Positions 44,436 to 53,333 of a stretch of DNA of 64,000 nt are shown piece by piece. The position numbers and the translations under genes were made by a program. Position 1 is the stretch's first letter, and each line of letters opens with the position of its first letter. The DNA comes from Rhizorhabdus histidinilytica (lineage in GTDB: Bacteria > Pseudomonadota > Alphaproteobacteria > Sphingomonadales > Sphingomonadaceae), in contig NZ_FUYM01000002.1 of the NCBI RefSeq assembly GCF_900167915.1, positions 434,001-498,000 on the forward strand, written 5' to 3'. Under the pieces are notes generated by a model. The model had not been told where the DNA came from. It searched no databases and worked only from the letters and a program-made list of their open reading frames with translations.

Positions 44436-44974
44436 TGGTACGGAAGTTCCGTTCGTCCCGAGCGAAGTCGAGGGACGTAGGCTCTCGGAGCGTGTCTCGA
44501 CTTCGGCCCTTGGCCGAAGTTCATCCCGAGCGCCTGCCTTGCGGGCAGTCGAGGGGCTCGACACGAACGGCTTTGGTGTTAGGCATCCTAATAGCCGTCT
44601 CCACCCCCGTGCTCGCGGATTCGCTGATGCCGGCGGCGAAATATGCCGACGAGCAGCTCGCCGATCCGGGCAAGGAGAAGCAGGCCAAGGCGCTGATGGA
44701 GACGATCCGCTGCCTCGTCTGCCAGGGCCAGTCGATCGCCGATTCGAACGCGGAGATGGCCGGCGACATGCGCGCGCTGATCCGTACCCGCATCGAGGCG
44801 GGCGAGAAGCCCGAGGCGATCCGTGCCTGGCTGATCGAGCGCTATGGCGACTGGGTGAGCTTCAAGCCGCCGCTCGACGAGCTGACCTGGCCGCTCTACG
44901 TGGTGCCGGTCCTGTTCCTCGGCCTCGGCATCTGGATCGTGAGCGGGCGCCTCAAGCGCCGGAGGAAGGGCTGA
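44432..44974 (+). CDS. ccmH: Cytochrome c maturation protein CcmH with an interrupted 5' end
   Basis: A 180-aa frame whose C-terminal ~130 residues are a normal CcmH: the reducing motif IRCLVCQGQS (Cys94, Cys97), IADSNAEMAGDMRALIR and a C-terminal anchor LYVVPVLFLGLGIWIV. The signal peptide TALVLGILIAVSTPVLA begins only at about residue 46. The preceding ~45 codons are encoded by an inserted REP-like palindromic element. The ATG at 44432 overlaps the ccmG stop and remains in frame, so the protein should still be made with a long basic leader. Alternatively, translation starts at an in-frame TTG (44573) or GTG (44576). Confidence 0.88.
   Translation: MMVRKFRSSRAKSRDVGSRSVSRLRPLAEVHPERLPCGQSRGSTRTALVLGILIAVSTPVLADSLMPAAKYADEQLADPGKEKQAKALMETIRCLVCQGQSIADSNAEMAGDMRALIRTRIEAGEKPEAIRAWLIERYGDWVSFKPPLDELTWPLYVVPVLFLGLGIWIVSGRLKRRRKG
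44449..44570. repeat. REP-like palindromic element inside the 5' end of ccmH
   Basis: 122 bp bounded by CCGTTCGT and ACGAACGG. The next bases inward (CCCGAGCGAAGTCGAGGGAC on the left, GTCGAGGGGCTCGAC on the right) are also related. Inner hairpins include CTTCGGCCCTTGGCCGAAG and CGCCTGCCTTGCGGGCAG. The element is in frame with the surrounding gene and has no stop codon in that frame. Confidence 0.8.
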
Positions 44975-45606
44975 TGACCGGCTGGTTGATCTTCGTCGGT
45001 CTCGCGCTGATCGTCGCGGGCCTGTTGTGGCGCTTCGGCCGGCTGCCCAAGGGCGGAATCGAGCTGGTCGCCGCCACATTGTTCCTGGCCGTCGCGGGCT
45101 ATGCCTGGCAGGGCAGCCCCGGGCTTTCGGGCAAGCCGACCCCGGCGCCCGAAACCGCCAAGGTCCCCGACAGCGCCTTCGCCCTCGAACGCGACAAGCT
45201 GCTGGCGCAGGTCGGCAGCGACGCCGACGTGCTGAGCGCCGCCGACGCCTTCCACCGCCAGGGGCTCAATCTCTACGCGGTCGGCATCATCAAGGGCGCG
45301 CTCGAGAAGCGGCCGAACAGCGCCGACCTCTGGGTCGGCCTCGGCAACGCGATGGTGGTGCATGGCGGCGGGCTGATGTCGCCGGCGGCCGAACTCGCCT
45401 TCCAGCGCGCCGCGGCGATCGCGCCCGACCATCCGGGTCCGCCCTTCTTCATGGGCCTCGCTTATGCCCAGGCGGGTCAGCTCGACCGCGCCGAGGCGGT
45501 GTGGCGCGACCTGCTCGATCGCGCCCCGGCCAACGCCTCCTGGCGGCCCGAGCTCGAACAGCGACTGATCGAGATCGAGCGGCTCAAGGCGCAGATGGCC
45601 CAATAG
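44974..45606 (+). CDS. ccmI: CcmI-like tetratricopeptide protein
   Basis: A 210-aa protein. One or two N-terminal membrane helices (GWLIFVGLALIVAGLLWRF and LVAATLFLAVAGYAW) precede TPR motifs such as LGNAMVVHGGGLMSPAAELA and FFMGLAYAQAGQLDRAEAVW. CcmI acts as an apocytochrome chaperone at the end of the ccm operon. The ATG at 44974 overlaps the ccmH stop by one base. Sequence conservation is low, so position and layout carry the call. Confidence 0.85.
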   Translation: MTGWLIFVGLALIVAGLLWRFGRLPKGGIELVAATLFLAVAGYAWQGSPGLSGKPTPAPETAKVPDSAFALERDKLLAQVGSDADVLSAADAFHRQGLNLYAVGIIKGALEKRPNSADLWVGLGNAMVVHGGGLMSPAAELAFQRAAAIAPDHPGPPFFMGLAYAQAGQLDRAEAVWRDLLDRAPANASWRPELEQRLIEIERLKAQMAQ

Positions 45607-45607
45607 G

Positions 45608-45637
45608 AAAAGGGGCGCCCCTCGCGAGAGGCGCCCC
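45608..45637 (-). terminator. Terminator of the TonB receptor gene
   Basis: GGGGCGCC and GGCGCCCC form an 8-bp stem with a 10-nt spacer. On the minus strand it is followed by TTTT. It lies between the convergent ccmI and receptor genes and may stop both. Confidence 0.7.
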
Positions 45638-45661
45638 AGCGGGGGAACATGGAGACGTCCG

Positions 45662-48511
45662 TCAGAACTTCTTGCGGACGCCGATCATGAAGTTGCGGCC
45701 GACCTTGTCGTAATATTGTCCGTTCACCGGGCCGTTGAGGATGACGTACGGCGTCATCGGCGGGTCCTTGTCGAGCAGGTTGTTGATCGCCCAGAAGAAC
45801 TCGAAGTCCTTCTTCGCGCCGGCGAAGATCTTCCCGTACAGGTTGAAATAGGTGACCGACGGCACGCTGTTGTCGTTGATCGTGTTGGTCGGCAGCGTGT
45901 TGTAGGTGACGTCCTGCTTGCCCTTGCTGATGAAGATCGTCTGCAGGGTCAGCTCGAAATCCTTGTTGCCGATGGTCTGCGACAGGTTGCCGCGGAAGGT
46001 GGGGATCGAGCCGAGATTGGACCAGCCATTCTCGCCCGCGCGATCGATCGGTGCCGCACCGGTGCCGGCATCGACATAGGCGTGGAAGATGTAGGTGCCG
46101 CTCGCCGCGATGCTGTAGCGGCCGCCGTCGCCGAGGAAGCCGACATTGGTGCTGTAGTTCAGCGTCATGTCGATACCCTCCTGCTCGAAGGCGCCGACGT
46201 TCAGCGAACCCGCGACCAGGCCGGTGTGGATCCGCTCGCCGGGCGCGTTGGGATCGGGGCCGTAGGTGAACAGGTTGCAGAAATAGGCGTCGCCCTGTCC
46301 GCACAGCGTGGCGATGTTGACGGTCGACAGGTTGGTGATCGCGTTCTTGATCTTGATGTTGTAATAATCGGCCGAGGCGCCGAAGCCGCGCAGCGCGCCG
46401 GTGCCGCGATAGGCGAAGCCGGCGGTCCAGGTGTCGGCATATTCCGCGTCGACGTTGGGATCGCCCGCGCTGGTGTTCTGCGGGATCACAGCATTCTTGG
46501 TCTTGCCGTCGACGATCAGCGTGACGTTGTTGGTCACGTTGCTGCCGGGGCTGGCCAATTCGTTGATCGCGGGCGCGCGGATGTCGCGCGACCGGGCGAC
46601 GCGCAGGTTGAAGCCTTCGAACGGCTCCCACACCGCGCCGAGCTTCCAGGCGCTCTTGCCGCCGACGCTGCTGTAGTCGGCATAGCGATAGGCGCCGTTG
46701 AGGTCGAACTTTCGGGCGAAGCGGAGGTCCGCGAGCAGCGGCACCGTGGCCTCGACATAGCCTTCCTTGACGTTGAACCGGCCCGAATAGGGCACCGCGT
46801 TGCCGGCGGTCAGGAAGCCGTTGGCCGAGGCGATCGGGTCGGCGGTCAGCTTCTGTGTCTCGCGGCGATATTCGCCGCCGAAGGCCACGACCACGGGTCC
46901 TGCCCAGGTCGAGAAGGGTTCGCCGACCATGTTCAGCGCGGCGGTGAACTGGTCGTACTTCACCTTCGCCAGCCCTTCGCCCCAGATATATTCGCGAGCG
47001 GCCTGGGTGGTGTTGCCCTCGCCGAACAGGTTGAGCGGGACGCAGCCCGCCGCGGCGGGGTTGCCCTGCAGTGCGGCGCGGCAGACGATGTTGCCCGTCG
47101 CCGGATCGCGCACCGCATCGATCGCGAAGTTGAGGTTCTGCGTGATCGGGTTCTCGGTGGTGTAGGACGAATAATAGTTGATGCCGTAGGAGGCGTGGGC
47201 ATCCCACTTCCACGATCCGCCCAGCTTGCCGTCGAGGCCGATCGTGCCGTGCGGCGTCTTGTTGACGATGCGATAATGGTTGATGCCGATGTCGTGGCCG
47301 ATCCGGCTGATGTTGAAGCTGGTGACGTTGGCCGGCAGCAGCGCTCGGACCGCATCGGGGATGAACGCGTTGTCGCTGCGGATCGCTTGCGTCTGGAGGC
47401 GCATCGGCACGCCGTCGAGGAAGCCTTCGGACCGCGAATAGCCGCCTTCGATATAGCCGGTCAGACTGTCGGAGAAATCATAATAGAGACTGCCATAGGC
47501 GGTGAAGCGCTCGACGTCGGGGACCAGCGCGGTGCCCGTGATGATCGATCCGCCCTCGCCGCCGATCATCGTCGATCCGCCGAAGATCGCGCCCTTCTGG
47601 AACGGACGGATCGAGCCGTCCGGATTGAAGGTCATGTTGGTCAGGCCGGGGATGTTGCTGGTGATGACGCCGCCGGCTCCGAGGCTGTTGTGGACGTTCG
47701 GCGCCAGGATGAAGGCGGGCAGGCCGTTGGTCGCGCGCTGGCCGTTGCTGACGATCATCCATTCCTCGCGGCCCCAGCCGCGCGAGTAGATGTCCGGAAC
47801 GCCGTTGTTCTTCGAATAGTCGGCGCTGAGCACGACATGGCCGCGATCGTCGTTGAAGCTGGTGCCGCCGATGAAGCCGCCGCGGATCGTGCGATAGTCG
47901 CCGCGTTCGGAGATGCCGGTCTGTGCGGTGACGTTCAACCCGTCATATTTCTTCTTCATGATGATGTTGACGACGCCCGACACGGCGTCCGATCCGTACA
48001 GCGCGGACGCGCCGCCGGTCACCACGTCGACCCGGTCGATCATCAGCGTGGGGAAGAGGTTGAGGTCGGTCGTCGTCGGCACGCCGAGGTTGCTGGCCGG
48101 TGCGAAGGGCACGACGCGCGAGCCGTTGACGAGGACGAGGGTCCGCTGGCCGCCCAGCGCGCGGAGGTCGGCGGTCGCCTGGGCGGGGCTCGACGTATTG
48201 GTGGCATTGGCACCGGGCGAGCGGGTCGCCTTGAATGCGGGGTTCTGGTTCAGCACCTCCATCACCGTGGTGGCGGCCTGCTGCTCGATCGTCTTGGCAC
48301 CGACGATCTGGGTGGGGGTGGGCGCCTGGAGGCCATCCTGCGCGGTGCGCGACGCGGTGACGACGATTTCCTCCACCGCACCCGCCGAATCGGCGCTCGC
48401 CGGCACGGCCTGCGCGAAGGCTGGCGCGGCGGCGGATGCGGTCAGCGCCGTGGTGATCAGCAGGTGGTGCGGCCAAGCCTTTGCCGAACGGTGGATCTTT
48501 CGCCGTGCCAT
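45662..48511 (-). CDS. TonB-dependent receptor
   Basis: A 949-aa outer-membrane transporter. A Sec signal peptide (LLITTALTASAAAPAFAQA) is followed by a TonB-box-like EEIVVTAS, and a plug domain has VLVNGSRVVPFAPAS, MIDRVDVVTGGASALYGSDA and VSGVVNIIMKKKYDG. A ~750-residue beta-barrel ends in VGRNFMIGVRKKF with the terminal aromatic. The size and extracellular loops suit the large sphingomonad receptors for glycans, peptides or aromatics. The substrate cannot be inferred. A terminator lies downstream. Confidence 0.93.
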   Translation of the reverse strand: MARRKIHRSAKAWPHHLLITTALTASAAAPAFAQAVPASADSAGAVEEIVVTASRTAQDGLQAPTPTQIVGAKTIEQQAATTVMEVLNQNPAFKATRSPGANATNTSSPAQATADLRALGGQRTLVLVNGSRVVPFAPASNLGVPTTTDLNLFPTLMIDRVDVVTGGASALYGSDAVSGVVNIIMKKKYDGLNVTAQTGISERGDYRTIRGGFIGGTSFNDDRGHVVLSADYSKNNGVPDIYSRGWGREEWMIVSNGQRATNGLPAFILAPNVHNSLGAGGVITSNIPGLTNMTFNPDGSIRPFQKGAIFGGSTMIGGEGGSIITGTALVPDVERFTAYGSLYYDFSDSLTGYIEGGYSRSEGFLDGVPMRLQTQAIRSDNAFIPDAVRALLPANVTSFNISRIGHDIGINHYRIVNKTPHGTIGLDGKLGGSWKWDAHASYGINYYSSYTTENPITQNLNFAIDAVRDPATGNIVCRAALQGNPAAAGCVPLNLFGEGNTTQAAREYIWGEGLAKVKYDQFTAALNMVGEPFSTWAGPVVVAFGGEYRRETQKLTADPIASANGFLTAGNAVPYSGRFNVKEGYVEATVPLLADLRFARKFDLNGAYRYADYSSVGGKSAWKLGAVWEPFEGFNLRVARSRDIRAPAINELASPGSNVTNNVTLIVDGKTKNAVIPQNTSAGDPNVDAEYADTWTAGFAYRGTGALRGFGASADYYNIKIKNAITNLSTVNIATLCGQGDAYFCNLFTYGPDPNAPGERIHTGLVAGSLNVGAFEQEGIDMTLNYSTNVGFLGDGGRYSIAASGTYIFHAYVDAGTGAAPIDRAGENGWSNLGSIPTFRGNLSQTIGNKDFELTLQTIFISKGKQDVTYNTLPTNTINDNSVPSVTYFNLYGKIFAGAKKDFEFFWAINNLLDKDPPMTPYVILNGPVNGQYYDKVGRNFMIGVRKKF

Positions 48512-48565
48512 ATCCGACTCCCCTCTCCAGGATATTATCGAACGATCAGGTTCATCTCACTATTC

Positions 48566-48578
48566 TGAATGTGATTCA
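48566..48578. promoter_or_regulatory. Short palindrome upstream of the TonB receptor
   Basis: TGAAT-gtg-ATTCA occurs 55 bp upstream of the receptor start within an AT-rich segment. It is short, and a regulator site is only a possibility. Confidence 0.3.
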
Positions 48579-48714
48579 ATAAACCGGAACAAGGCGCTTC
48601 ATAAGCGAAGCTGATAAAAAGGCAAGCGCAAATCCGGTAATGACGGGGCGTATTCGCCCTTCTTTCCGTTACGGCGAGGTCCGTGTCACCCATGACGGAT
48701 GACCGGATTCTCCC

Positions 48715-49710
48715 TCAGCGGGGCGGCGCGAGCGCTTCCTCCAGCACGCTCGAATCGATCAGTTTCGCCAGTTCTCCGCGCTCCCGCGCCGGGCGTTTCT
48801 CCTGTGCCGCGAGCCAGGCCTCCTCGTCGACGAGCAAGTCGACCAGATCGCCTGGCAATGTTGCCGGAAAGGCGAGGTGCGGCCAGGAGCGTCCAACCTC
48901 GTCCGCGGTGAAGCCGCCGGTGGCGGCGACCAGCGCCTGGGCCGGGCGCGGGTCGCGTTCGATCGCGGCGGTGGCGGCCAGCACCGCACGGACGAAGCGG
49001 ACGATCCGCGCGCGGCGGGCCGGGTCGGCGAGGGCGGCGGCGGTGCTGTTGAGGTTGAACCGTTCGCGATAGATGCTGGTGCCGCTCAGCTCGATCGCAT
49101 CCGTCCCCAGCGCGCGGAGCGCGTTGTCGGCGTGCGGCTCCCAGATCGCGACCGCATCGACCTTCCGGTCGGCAAGCTCCTTGGCCATGGTCTCGATCGG
49201 GGAGACGCGGACCACCTCGACATCGTCGAGGCCGAGGCCCTGGCTCGCGAGCATCCGGGCAAGGAAATAGCCCGAGGAGGTCGTGGGGATCGCGGCGATC
49301 CGCTTGCCCTTCAGGTCGGCGACCGAGGCGATGCCTGCCGACCGCCGCGCCACGATCCGATAGAGGCCCTCGGTGACGGTCAGGATGATGCGGATGTCGG
49401 GATGCGCGACCGAATAGCGCAGCGCCTGCGTCTCGGCATGGGTCGCGACGTCGGCCGCGCCGCCGCCGCCCAGCCCTTCGACCGGGGCGGCGCCGACGAG
49501 GTTGGGGATGCCGCCGTTGCGCACCTCGGCGCCATCAGGAAAATGATCGCGCGCGGCGAGCAGCACCGGCGCGATCTCCACCGTCGCGGTGCTGCCGCGC
49601 ACTGCCAGCGGAGGGCGGGAAGGCCCGACGGTCGCCACGGGCGTGCAGCCGGCGGGCAGTGCCGCCAGCAGGACCGCCATGAGCGCGGAGCGTGGCCGGT
49701 CGATCGTCAT
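48715..49710 (-). CDS. ABC transporter substrate-binding lipoprotein (SsuA/TauA/NrtA-like)
   Basis: A 331-aa periplasmic binding protein. The signal MTIDRPRSALMAVLLAALPA is followed by GC, a lipobox-like end. The fold shows ADVATHAETQALRYSVAHPD, VADLKGKRIAAIPTTSSGYF and DAVAIWEPHADNALRALG, the last of which is characteristic of sulfonate/nitrate/taurine binding proteins. No permease or ATPase gene is adjacent, so it is an orphan here. The start at 49710 has GAGAGAGG upstream; an ATG at 49725 is possible. It is divergent from the hydrolase gene. Confidence 0.8.
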   Translation of the reverse strand: MTIDRPRSALMAVLLAALPAGCTPVATVGPSRPPLAVRGSTATVEIAPVLLAARDHFPDGAEVRNGGIPNLVGAAPVEGLGGGGAADVATHAETQALRYSVAHPDIRIILTVTEGLYRIVARRSAGIASVADLKGKRIAAIPTTSSGYFLARMLASQGLGLDDVEVVRVSPIETMAKELADRKVDAVAIWEPHADNALRALGTDAIELSGTSIYRERFNLNSTAAALADPARRARIVRFVRAVLAATAAIERDPRPAQALVAATGGFTADEVGRSWPHLAFPATLPGDLVDLLVDEEAWLAAQEKRPARERGELAKLIDSSVLEEALAPPR

Positions 49711-49726
49711 GGCATCCTCTCTCATG

Positions 49727-49794
49727 TCAGCCAGGGTGATACTATTTCTTGGCCGGCCGGCATTTGCAAGCTAGAGTCATCAGCCAAGGTGATA
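49727..49794. repeat. Two 15-bp direct repeats in the divergent promoter
   Basis: TCAGCCAGGGTGATA (49727-49741) and TCAGCCAAGGTGATA (49780-49794) differ at one position and are spaced 53 bp start to start, about five helical turns. They lie between the divergent substrate-binding and hydrolase genes, as expected for a regulator bound at two sites. Confidence 0.55.
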
Positions 49795-49802
49795 TCGCTG
49801 CG

Positions 49803-50885
49803 ATGCCACGGAGGGAGAGCTTGGAGGTTTCCGGCACCGTCGATCGAGATCTGCTGCGCACGATGCTGGGCGAGGGACTGGCGGATTTCGCCGATAGCGT
49901 CCCCGACGCGATGGCGCGCGAGCTGATCCATGGCGACCATGGCTTCGTCGCGCCCTACCAGCTCTCGGCGGCGCTGCTGTCCCGCCTCACCCCCGCGATG
50001 CGCGACTGGCAGACCGCCGACGTACTGCGTGCCATCTATCCCGTGACGCCCTTGTCGCGGACGCGGATGCAGCCGATCGCCGGGGCGCTCGCGGCGGTCG
50101 CCTGCCGGGCCTTTCCGGGCTTTTGCCATTTCCCCTATGTTCCGGTCGCGCACATGGCGGAGGGGCGGGGCGAGGCGCCGCTGATCGTCGCGGTGCATGG
50201 ATCGAGCCGTAATGCCAAGGACCTGCGCGACGGCTTCGCCGCCTTTGCCGAGCGGCACGGCTGCTTCGTGCTCGCGCCGCTCTTCCCGATGGATCTCGAC
50301 ACGTCGGTTCCCGACGAGGGCTACAAGCAGCTCGTCGACGAGCGGTGGCGCTACGACCATGTCCTCTGGGCGATGGTCGCCGAGCTGTCGGAGGCGGTCC
50401 GCACCCGCTTCAGCGCCATATTGCTGTTCGGCTTCTCGGGCGGCGCGCAGTTCGCGCAGCGGCTGCTCTATGTCGATCCCGATCGCCTGGCGGGGGTCGC
50501 TCTGGGGGCGCCCAGCTATGTCACCCTGCCGTCGGAACGGTGGGGCTGGTGGAGCGGCCTCGGCGATTTCGAGCGGCTGTTCGGAAAGCCGGTCGATTGG
50601 CCCGCGCTGCGCCGGGTGCCGGTCCACATCCAGTGCGGCACCGAGGATCGGCTCGACTGCGCCATTTATTCGGCAGAGGAAACGGGGCTCGACGCGGCCG
50701 CCCATGCCGCCTTGGGCCGCACCCGGATCGATCGCGCCCGGCTGTTGCAGGATCAGTACGACCGGGCCGGCATGGCATCGCGGCTGACGCTGATCCCCGG
50801 TGCGGCCCATGCCTGGGGCCCGCATGTCGAGGCGGCCAAACCCTTCTTCGAGGCGCAGTTGCAGGCGGCGGCGGCTTCGGTTTGA
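49803..50885 (+). CDS. Alpha/beta hydrolase (esterase/PHB-depolymerase-like)
   Basis: A 360-aa hydrolase. The oxyanion region IVAVHGSSRNAKDLRDGFAA precedes the nucleophile elbow GFSGG (in LLFGFSGGAQFAQRL). A late GAAHAWGPH provides the catalytic His, and an Asp is available in CGTEDRLDC. The layout resembles extracellular or intracellular polyester depolymerases, although no signal peptide is seen. The start may be the ATG at 49803 or a TTG at 49821, the latter directly behind GGAGGGAG. Substrate unknown. Confidence 0.75.
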   Translation: MPRRESLEVSGTVDRDLLRTMLGEGLADFADSVPDAMARELIHGDHGFVAPYQLSAALLSRLTPAMRDWQTADVLRAIYPVTPLSRTRMQPIAGALAAVACRAFPGFCHFPYVPVAHMAEGRGEAPLIVAVHGSSRNAKDLRDGFAAFAERHGCFVLAPLFPMDLDTSVPDEGYKQLVDERWRYDHVLWAMVAELSEAVRTRFSAILLFGFSGGAQFAQRLLYVDPDRLAGVALGAPSYVTLPSERWGWWSGLGDFERLFGKPVDWPALRRVPVHIQCGTEDRLDCAIYSAEETGLDAAAHAALGRTRIDRARLLQDQYDRAGMASRLTLIPGAAHAWGPHVEAAKPFFEAQLQAAAASV

Positions 50886-50975
50886 CGGGGTGGCCCCGAA
50901 CTGGGTAGCTGGCCCGGTCATTCCGATCCGATTGAAGAGCCTCGCCCCTATGCACCTCCTTCCCCGGCCGCGCGC

Positions 50976-51203
50976 ATGACGGCGCACCAGCTTCAGGCAC
51001 TGCTGGTCAACCGGCTGGTGCGTGCGCATGGCGGCGACGGCCGCGCCTGGCGCCGCGCGATCGGCCCGGTGCGTGTCTATGACGTCGCGACCCATCCGCA
51101 CTGCAACTGGACGGTGACGCCGTCGGGGACGATTCGCGAGAATGCCGCGATCGAGCGGCTGTGCGACGGCGTCCGCGGCGAACATCCGATCGTGGCAGGC
51201 TGA
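50976..51203 (+). CDS. Small conserved-looking hypothetical protein
   Basis: A 75-aa protein, MTAHQLQALLVNRLVRAHGG at the start and NAAIERLCDGVRGEHPIVAG at the end. The central HPHCNWTVTPSGTIREN looks like a structured motif and matches small proteins I associate with sphingomonads, but no function is known. It is soluble, without signal or membrane segment. It stands alone between the hydrolase and the convergent dehydratase. Confidence 0.55.
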   Translation: MTAHQLQALLVNRLVRAHGGDGRAWRRAIGPVRVYDVATHPHCNWTVTPSGTIRENAAIERLCDGVRGEHPIVAG

Positions 51204-51230
51204 CCGCGGGAGCGGCCGGCTCCGCGCGGA

Positions 51231-52181
51231 TCAGGGCACCCGGCCTTCGAGGATCGAGACCAGATGGCCACGGTCGAGATGGCCACCCGAGATGATGCAC
51301 ACGGTCGGGCCGTCATGGGGTTCCGCCAGGGCCGCCGCCACCGGCGCACCGCCGGCGCCCTCGGCGACGACATGGTGGCGGTCGACCAGCAGCGCGATCG
51401 CCGCGGCAGTCTGCGCGAACGAGACCTCGATCGAGCCGGCCAGTAGCGTCCGGGCCAGGGGCCACATCGGCGGCAGCAGCTTGGGGCCGCCCATCCCCGT
51501 CACGAAGCTGCCCGAATCGAACGGCACCTCGACGATCTCGCCGGCGGCGAGCGCCGCACCCAGCGGGGCGCCGGCCTCTGTCTCGCAGGCGAAGGTCCGC
51601 GCCTGCGAGCCGCTGGCCCGTAGCGCCGCCGCGATGCCGACCGACAGGCCTCCGCCGCCATAGGGCGCGATCACGCGCGCCACCTCGGGCAGCTCCTCGA
51701 GGATTTCCAGCGCGATCGTGCCGTTGCCGACCAGCACGTCTGGATCGGTCACCGGATGAATGAAGGACGGGTCGTCGGTCGGCGTGTCGAGCATCGCCCA
51801 CCATCGGTCATAGGGCACCGGCAGCACGGTCGCACCCAGGCGTTGCAGCCCTGCGATCTTGCTCTGTGCGGCGGTGGTGGGGACATAGGTGGTGACGGGC
51901 ACGCCGAGCGCGCGGCCGGCATAGGCGAGGCCCTGCGCGAAATTGCCGGCGCTCGCGGTCGAGACGCCGCCGCGCAGCCGGTCCCGCCGCGCGATCAAGG
52001 CATTGGCGGCGCAGCGGATCTTGAACGAGCCGATCGGCTGCAGATTTTCGAGCTTCAGGAAGATCGGGCCGCCGCCGTCCGTCTCCAGCCGGATCAGCGG
52101 GGTGCGGATGGCGCAGCCGGCGATCCGATCGCGCGCTTCCGCCAGGCTGGCCGGCGACATTCGGGAAAGGGGGTCTGCCAT
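51231..52181 (-). CDS. Threonine/serine dehydratase-like PLP enzyme
   Basis: A 316-aa fold-type II PLP enzyme. The PLP lysine is in GSFKIRCAANAL, the substrate loop is STASAGNFAQGLAYAG, and the phosphate-binding glycine loop is APYGGGGLSVGIAAAL. The C-terminus has CIISGGHLD. This pattern fits threonine dehydratase or serine racemase-type proteins. Lacking the C-terminal ACT domain, it is more likely a catabolic or racemase-type member than biosynthetic IlvA. It has no close operon partner. Confidence 0.8.
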   Translation of the reverse strand: MADPLSRMSPASLAEARDRIAGCAIRTPLIRLETDGGGPIFLKLENLQPIGSFKIRCAANALIARRDRLRGGVSTASAGNFAQGLAYAGRALGVPVTTYVPTTAAQSKIAGLQRLGATVLPVPYDRWWAMLDTPTDDPSFIHPVTDPDVLVGNGTIALEILEELPEVARVIAPYGGGGLSVGIAAALRASGSQARTFACETEAGAPLGAALAAGEIVEVPFDSGSFVTGMGGPKLLPPMWPLARTLLAGSIEVSFAQTAAAIALLVDRHHVVAEGAGGAPVAAALAEPHDGPTVCIISGGHLDRGHLVSILEGRVP

Positions 52182-52284
52182 TTTCGCGTCTCCTGAACGG
52201 CGCCGGCACGCGATCCGCGACGGGTCTGCCGCGAATCCCGGTAGCGTGACAGCCCAGGTTGCGCCACTCCGGTGGGAGCGGCGG

Positions 52285-53256
52285 CTATGCGGCCTCGGCC
52301 CGCGCGCCGTAATGCCGCGCCAGGATCGCGCAGACGATGAGCTGCAATTGGTGGAAGAGCATCAGCGGCAGGACGATCAGGCCGAGCTGCGGCCCCGAGA
52401 ACAGGACGGTCGCCATCGGCAGCCCGCTTGCCAGCGATTTCTTCGAGCCGCTGAATTGCAGGACGATCTCGTCCTCGACGCGCAGCCGCATCAGCTTGCG
52501 GCCGAACAGATAGGTCAGGCTGAGCGCCGCTGCCAGCAGCCCGGCGAGGATGATGCCGAGCAGGGCCATGTCGGTCAGGCCGATATTGGTCCAGCTATTG
52601 TCGACCATCCCCTTCGAGAAGGCGACGTAGATGATCAGCAGGATCGAGCCGCGGTCGGCATATCCGAGGAGTTTCTTGTTGTCCTGGACCCACCGGCCGA
52701 TCCAGGGGCGGAGCAGCTGTCCGGCAACGAACGGCGCCAGCAGCTGGAGGATGATGTCGACGACGTTGTCGAAGGACAGCACCACCCCGCCGCGCTGGAG
52801 GAGCCAGCCGGCGAGGAGGGGGCTGATGAACACGCCGAGGATGTTGGAGGCCGATGCCGCGCAGAGCGCCGCCGGTACGTTGCCGCGCGCGATCGAGGTG
52901 AAGGCGATCGACGACTGCACCGTCGACGGCAGCAGGCACAGGAAGAGGATGCCGGTCCTGAGCGCGCCGGACAGCCCGGCGGGCGCCAGCCTGTAGATGA
53001 TGATGCCGAGCATCGGAAACAGCAGGAAGGTGCATGCCAGCACCGCGAGCTGGAGCCGCCAGTGCGTCATGCCGCTGAGGGCGGCCTGCGGCGAGAGGCG
53101 GGCGCCGTAGAGGAAGAACAGGAAGACGATGCCGGCATCCGCCGCGCCGCCCGCGATCTGCGCCCCGACGCCGCGCGCCGGCAGCAGGGCCGCCGCCGCC
53201 ACGACGAGCATCATGAGACCGATATAGGGATCGAGGAAGCGAAGGAGCGTTTGCAT
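52285..53256 (-). CDS. Bile acid:sodium symporter-like (SBF-like, YfeH type) membrane protein
   Basis: A 323-aa protein with about ten transmembrane helices. The SBF-like pattern appears in FLFFLYGARLSPQAALSG, LCLLPSTVQSSIAFTSIARG and NVPAALCAASASNILGVF. A late VLQFSGSKKSLASGLPMATV is typical of the YfeH group. The transported solute is unknown. It is divergent from the LysR gene, and the short intergenic region carries inverted half-sites, so the LysR protein probably controls it. Confidence 0.87.
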   Translation of the reverse strand: MQTLLRFLDPYIGLMMLVVAAAALLPARGVGAQIAGGAADAGIVFLFFLYGARLSPQAALSGMTHWRLQLAVLACTFLLFPMLGIIIYRLAPAGLSGALRTGILFLCLLPSTVQSSIAFTSIARGNVPAALCAASASNILGVFISPLLAGWLLQRGGVVLSFDNVVDIILQLLAPFVAGQLLRPWIGRWVQDNKKLLGYADRGSILLIIYVAFSKGMVDNSWTNIGLTDMALLGIILAGLLAAALSLTYLFGRKLMRLRVEDEIVLQFSGSKKSLASGLPMATVLFSGPQLGLIVLPLMLFHQLQLIVCAILARHYGARAEAA

Positions 53257-53278
53257 GGCTGCTGGATAAGCCGTCGCG

Positions 53279-53310
53279 TATTATTGTAAATCACGCTGAC
53301 CAATGTAATA
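53279..53310. promoter_or_regulatory. Candidate LysR-type binding region
   Basis: The 32-bp segment starts TATTATTG and ends CAATGTAATA, giving arms TATTA/TAATA and an inner ATTG-N14-CAAT pair. It sits in the gap between the divergent transporter and LysR genes, where LysR regulators usually bind. Confidence 0.45.
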
Positions 53311-53333
53311 GCTATCGGAGATTGGAATTACCG

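Noticed and set aside
45716-48568. 950-aa plus-strand frame over the TonB receptor
   Set aside because: Antisense shadow; the receptor on the minus strand has signal peptide, plug and barrel features.
45662-49710. TonB receptor and substrate-binding lipoprotein as one uptake system
   Set aside because: They are adjacent and parallel, but a 200-bp gap, no permease or ATPase genes and no shared motif make the link unsupported.
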